Shown: positions 59,172-64,000 of the stretch, one piece after another | How the letters are laid out: each line of letters starts with the position of its first letter | How positions within the stretch are numbered: position 1 is the first letter of the stretch | Source of the DNA: Pogostemon cablin | Lineage: Eukaryota > Streptophyta > Magnoliopsida > Lamiales > Lamiaceae | Assembly (NCBI GenBank): GCA_023678885.1 | Contig: CM042987.1 | Coordinates: 27,118,927 to 27,182,926, forward strand | Direction of reading: 5' to 3' | DNA length: 64,000 bases | The notes under the pieces: generated by a model | Databases searched by the model: none | The model's input: the letters and a program-made list of their open reading frames with translations, nothing else | Told to the model about the DNA's origin: nothing | Position numbers and translations under genes: made by a program

Positions 59172-62100
59172 CTAGTTACAATCCAGTCCACAAACTTCTA
59201 ACACGATTCCATCTCTTGACACAAACGGGTTGATCCGGACCCATAACAACGAGAATATAGAAGCCAGGAGAATTGACCACACCACGATAATGGTGGGAAG
59301 TCGGTCCTGTCGTCCCATGAAACCTTTCAGGAAGGGGTATAAATGGAGAATGACCCAAATGGCGAAGAATAGCCTCCCAAAAAGAGGTCCCCATGATTCG
59401 TAGCCATTGCTAATGGCATCTGAGACACCAACGACGACTCCAATGAGATTGATGATCATCAAAGTCATGGGAGGGATTAACAATGATGTCCACTTGAAGA
59501 GATAAAGGTCAGAAAATTCTCCATCATCTGCGGCTTTGGAAGTAACTGTGAAGTTTGTGTTTACACCGGCTAAAACTTTAAGTAGACCTTGGACAAGAGC
59601 GAAAAAGTGAGACGACACGCCACCAATCACCCAAAACTGTTCGTTTCTCCACATGTCATCTATTCCAACTCTTCCCCATCGTATTTCGAGGATACTAGTC
59701 GCAGCAATTGATATAAAGAGACCCATGAATAATATACTTGCATAATTGCTAATCTGGAGATGGAGAGAGAGAGATGTTAGCTAAAGTGCTACTAAGATTA
59801 TCAAAGATTGATTAATATTTTATCAGAAAATAGGTCCTAATTGATCATGTTTTAATATAAAAAAGCAACAAAAAATCGAAATATTTAGCAATTTATATTA
59901 TTTAGTAGCTCACCTCAGGCACAATGAATTTCCCTGTAAGCAGACATACTGCAGGCAAGGTGCAATAAGCAATCAATGGCAGAGAAGTCAACGGATAAAC
60001 AACCGAGTTTATGTAAGAAAACCTCTCCAACGGCTTCAGACCACACCCGTAACCATACCAAATAGGACAGTGCCGACTCAACAAAATCTCCACTGATCCT
60101 AAGGCCCATCGAAGAACCTGGTGCAGACGATCCGAAAGATTGATTGGGGCCGACCCTTTGAAGGCGGGTCGTTTTGGAATGCAGTACACTGACCGCCACC
60201 CATGGCAATGCATCTTAAAACCAGTTAAGATATCTTCAGTAACTGAACCATAAATCCATCCAACCTGTTGATGTGGAATTGTTAAACTCAAATTGAAGGG
60301 GGGGAAAAAGGAAAGAATTAAATTTAAGGGGAGAGTAATCTTCTAATTAGAGACGACTTATGTACCTCTTTTCCCCATTCGGTTTTATCTTCATAGCCAC
60401 AACTAATAACATGAATAGCTTCCTTCAAGAGAGATGCAGATGATGCTCCTTGTGGAACACCGCCGTCTTCTAGAAGAGTTGAAGCAACAAAAACCGGCGA
60501 TTGACCAAACTTTTTCTCAAGCTTTATCTGGGGCGTAAGGGATGATTTTTCGTTGTCAACTCCTGCCAACAAGCAAGGGGCGGAGAACAGTGAATACATT
60601 TTACAGAAAAACTCATATTCAGCAATACGAACACTTTCACCTTTTTAAATTTTTTTGGGTGTACTCTTTGACATTTAATTACTGACCTTCTATTCCTTCC
60701 TCAATGTTTTCAAGAGCATGAATTTGAGTTGAAGAATCCTTGCTTTTTGTATTTAGTTTGTTCTCCTTCGACTTCCCCTTCTTGCTTTTCTTTCTTGAAC
60801 TACAACAGAAGCAACACAACTTGGGCCAGCAATTGCATGTTTTACCCGCGGGTTTCGCCTTTTTGGGGGCATCAAATCCATACAATGCCTGCCTCCTGAA
60901 GACACATCCTGTGCCAACATAAATTGGACCTTGGATCCCATCAAGCCCCTTCATATTAATCTGTATATAATAAAAATAGGATTAGTCATTCACAATTAAG
61001 CCTCTAAAAAACTTGTAACTTGAGATTTTGACTCAAAAAAGGACTCTCACTTACATCGAAAAAAACTACGTTGCGATTTGAATATCTATCATGCCTGTCA
61101 ATCCCATCAAATCTTTGAGGAAATTGCACGTAGCATATTTTCTTTCCAGATTGGGGGTCCATCATGAAACACATAGCTTCCCTTAGAGCCTTGCTGTTGT
61201 TTATATAATGATCACAATCAACATTAAGAAGATAAGGGGCGTTCGAAATGACAGCTGAGACTCGTATCTGAAAAAAAGGAAAACTACAGATCAGATATAA
61301 ATTTCAAAAAAGGAATTAAGGTTGTTAAGAGTTTGAAGAATAGTCACCAATGAATTCATAGCACCAGCTTTTTTGTGATGCTCAAATCCAGGCCTCTTCT
61401 CACGAGACACATATATGAGGTGAGGCAACTCGTTCCCTTCAATATCTCGAACACCATTTTGACCCAGGAAAACCTATGCAGCATAAGAAATTAAATAAAT
61501 TATCAAAAATATTAATTATTAAATTAAAATAAAATAAAGATTGTCATAAATAACCAACCTGGATCATCCCCGGATGATCCCTGACATTATTTCCGGGCCA
61601 CAGAGTCCCGTCTTGCATTGTCCAACCATCCTCAGGAACCTTTTGTGCCATGGCAACCAATGCATTTATTCGAACTTTAAAATCTTCGTATTCTCTCTGA
61701 ATAAATGCAGTTACAGCACAGAAATTTCAATCATCAAAAATAAAAATCCAAAACAGGTCTTGCTTTAAAGATGAGCCATCAGATTCTGAATTTACCCTAG
61801 CACTAAAATTGCTAGATTTGAATGTAATCTATAGTAAAAAACAGGCTTTCTGGAACACTTGATTTTCAGTTAAAAATTGTCAACATGTATTAGTAATGAA
61901 ATATTTTTCAACAGTTAGATTGCAAGAGTGAGGTACCTTCATTGCACGGCGTTCCCTCACAAATGTTGGTTCGACTTTGTTTTTCAAATAGTCAACCTTT
62001 TGAGCAAAATACCATTCAGGAGCACGAGGCTCTATGTGGAATTTCTTGCAGAATGGTACCCATTTCCGGGCAAACTCAGACGTCTCGGAAAGTGCTTCGA

Positions 62101-63943
62101 AAGTAAGCATAGCAGCACCATCGTCAGAGACATAACATGCAACCTTGTCAATCGGGTAATCCACAGCAAGAATAGAAAGAACCGTGTTTGCTGTAATAAG
62201 TGGAGGTTCCTTCAATGGATCCACTGTACTCACAAATATATCCACAGAAGCTAGCTCAGAAGGCTTTCCTTCTTTCTCATACCTCAATGAGAGCCTGTCT
62301 AGGTATGTTTCACGTTCAATCGGAACCCACTTAGGAAACTGGTCGAATATCCATGATACAGCAAACCATATCTCACATATAATAGACGTTAGCCACAATC
62401 CATAAGCATCCTTAACAGGGTGACGAATTCTATAGTGAAAGAACAATCCAAGAATCGCCAATCGGAGCACAATGATGATTCTGTAAGGGCTAATTTTGCT
62501 TGAAGGGATTGGTATCTTTCTTGAAAGTGGTTGTCTGCCTTCATCCATCCTGCAATTATTTTAATACGGAACTTAAAATATCAGCAACATAAATTTTTTC
62601 TCGTTTTCAATTTCCTAACATAAAATGGTCTGCAAAATGCAAATAAAATTCAGACCACCCGCATCCACTCCTACATGATACAACCCGAGTCCTATATTCC
62701 AACCAATCTAAGCGTTCTCTGTTCTTAGATATGTATGCACTTTTACTGCTCTGCACTTTCTAATTCTCACTATGATTACCTACAATAATGCATGATCATA
62801 CATAATTGTGACCATTATGCCAATGATTTCTCTGTTTCAATACGATTAGAACTTATTCCATAACATCAAATTTTGGTATATTTTGTGTATAAAATATTAA
62901 TTGCAAAAATTAAAACTGTGTTCACTCATAATGTAAATATATTAGAATAACAATAATAGAGATAAAGTATACGGAAAAGGAAACAGAAGATCTGAATGAA
63001 CCTACTTCGGCAGATCAGAATCCCCGAAGCCATCTCCATCAATGCCGCCTCCTTCATGCTTAACCACTTGAAGCTTCTCATTCTGCTTCCTCTTCCATTC
63101 CTCCATTCTCTCTTTCCAAGCAACAGTACCATAACCATATACAGCTAAGTCTTTCTTAGGATCCATTGGTCGTGGTGGCACTACAATGTACATAAAAGCA
63201 TTAACAACTGATCAAAAAATAACAGAATCGATATGCATCCAACCTATTAACTAATACTCACAAGTCATGGAGGAATCGGTAAATGGCATAGGATGAACTC
63301 GTTTTCCATGATTCATAAAAGGTGGGACAATGAGAGCATGCTTATCAGCCGAGATTGTGTCATCCTTCATCAAGATGCATAATTTCTTTTAAATTTGAAT
63401 CAAAAGTAACATAATTGAATCAGAAATGTCGATTTAAAATCTACCTCTTGACCATAAGTGAGGAGAGGAATTTCTGAGTTAACAGCTGCTCGATCCACAT
63501 CAGAGTGAGCAGTGATCCCAGATGCAGTGCGGCCGAATGTATTCCAACTAGAGAAACCTCCCTCGGATACATATTGTGGATCTCTCCTTTCAATGCCATT
63601 ATAATCAAATTCATGTTCCAAATCATCGAACTCATCCTCATCTTCATCTCCATCTACTCTAGGACTCCCTGAAATTGTCTCGATTAAATTATGATCAAAA
63701 GCAGCAATCTTCGAAAATGAATGAACAAAACTCGAAGCATCGCTTACCTTTTATGCGCTTGTATCGAGTTTTGCATTGAGGGCAAGCTTGATTACCCTCC
63801 CTCCTTTCATATTCATAACATGGTCTACAAACAGGGAAAGCACATTCATTGCAAGCAACAAAAGGCTCCTCATCTTTGATAAATTCAATCTCATCTCCAC
63901 AAATTTGACAGATCTGTCCACTCAACTCCTTCACTGAAGTCAC
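59172..63943 (-). CDS. CESA6-like: Cellulose synthase A catalytic subunit, CesA6-like (5'-partial, 12 exons visible)
   Basis: Processive family-2 glycosyltransferase that makes beta-1,4-glucan from UDP-glucose in plasma-membrane rosettes. Exons, all with GT..AG borders: 63943-63748, 63668-63445, 63364-63262, 63180-63006, 62549-61937, 61696-61559, 61473-61348, 61267-61055, 60960-60687, 60562-60366, 60264-59914, 59753-59172. Together they give 3192 nt, 1063 residues plus stop, in one open frame. The protein starts with the eight-Cys RING-type finger (CQICGD, CNECAFPVCRPCYEYER, CPQC). An acidic stretch, two membrane helices (around FFHYRIRHPVKD and IICEIWFAVSWIFDQFP), DDG, DCD, the Cys/Lys-rich class-specific region, TED, QVLRW, six C-terminal helices and the terminal VCGLDC follow. 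The VCGLDC tail and the finger sequence point to the CesA2/5/6/9 primary-wall clade; that clade call is inference. The frame opens with GTG right at a 3' splice site, so the true start and roughly 25-30 residues lie in an exon right of the window. No break was seen. Confidence 0.95.
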
Positions 63944-64000
63944 CTGGCGATTGAAGTTCGAAAGATTACACGAATCAGAATCAGATCAAGAAAATATTAC

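Noticed and set aside
1..64000. CRISPR arrays, bacterial operons, rRNA genes, organelle DNA insertions
   Set aside because: None seen. The few short tandem repeats have no spacer regularity, and no chloroplast or mitochondrial gene was recognised.

Overview
This is a nuclear window from a flowering plant, almost certainly a eudicot. It holds intron-containing genes with GT..AG splice sites, a plant cellulose synthase, an LRR receptor kinase, a CYP85-clan P450, Stowaway MITEs with CTCCCTCCGTCC termini, Ty1/copia and Ty3/gypsy elements primed by plant tRNAs, and very AT-rich intergenic DNA. I cannot name the species from sequence alone; an asterid would fit but is a guess.

Layout. Positions 1 to about 33,400 and 46,100 to 58,700 are transposon-rich and hold no gene I would defend. 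The left part contains Stowaway MITEs, a non-autonomous LTR element (3362-7774) split by a solo LTR (5422-6823), the end of a CACTA-like element, and a truncated tRNA-Asp-primed LTR element (about 15060-17395). It then holds a deep nest at 17969-33140. There a hAT-like element (17977-33132, 8-bp duplication CTAATTAA) contains a solo LTR of about 1.4 kb. That LTR is itself split by an 11,664-bp Athila-type gypsy element (18970-30633, duplication GTTTG) and by a second solo LTR (31023-32225, duplication GATAC) of the same family as the one at 5422.

Three host genes are clear. (1) An LRR receptor-like kinase of the MIK2-like type on the minus strand (41912-33813) has three exons. Its last intron holds a decayed copia element (34979-38890), and a TGA codon at 39574-39572 interrupts the kinase frame just before the glycine-rich loop. 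(2) A cytochrome P450 (CYP716/CYP728-like) on the plus strand (42794-46065) has four exons encoding 486 residues and looks intact. It is divergent to the kinase across about 0.9 kb. (3) A cellulose synthase catalytic subunit of the CesA6-like primary-wall clade on the minus strand (63943-59172) shows twelve visible exons; its first exon lies beyond the right edge.

The stretch 46,100-58,700 holds several TIR elements that I could delimit by target-site duplications: a MULE-like element at 46773-47779, a PIF/Harbinger-like element at 48089-49393 carrying gene-like GC-rich sequence, and a MULE-like element at 53808-54624 with a Stowaway inside it. It also holds an isolated copia 3' end plus LTR (55385-56304), local tandem duplications and a telomere-like TTTAGGG-rich degenerate array (57540-57840).

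The host genes do not form a pathway. The strongest discoveries are structural: the ordered nest of insertions, which gives a relative chronology, the receptor kinase with an in-frame stop and a retrotransposon-filled intron, and DNA transposons that may have captured gene fragments. I saw no new enzyme system. Exon limits come from reading frames, splice consensus and family knowledge; no database search was run.
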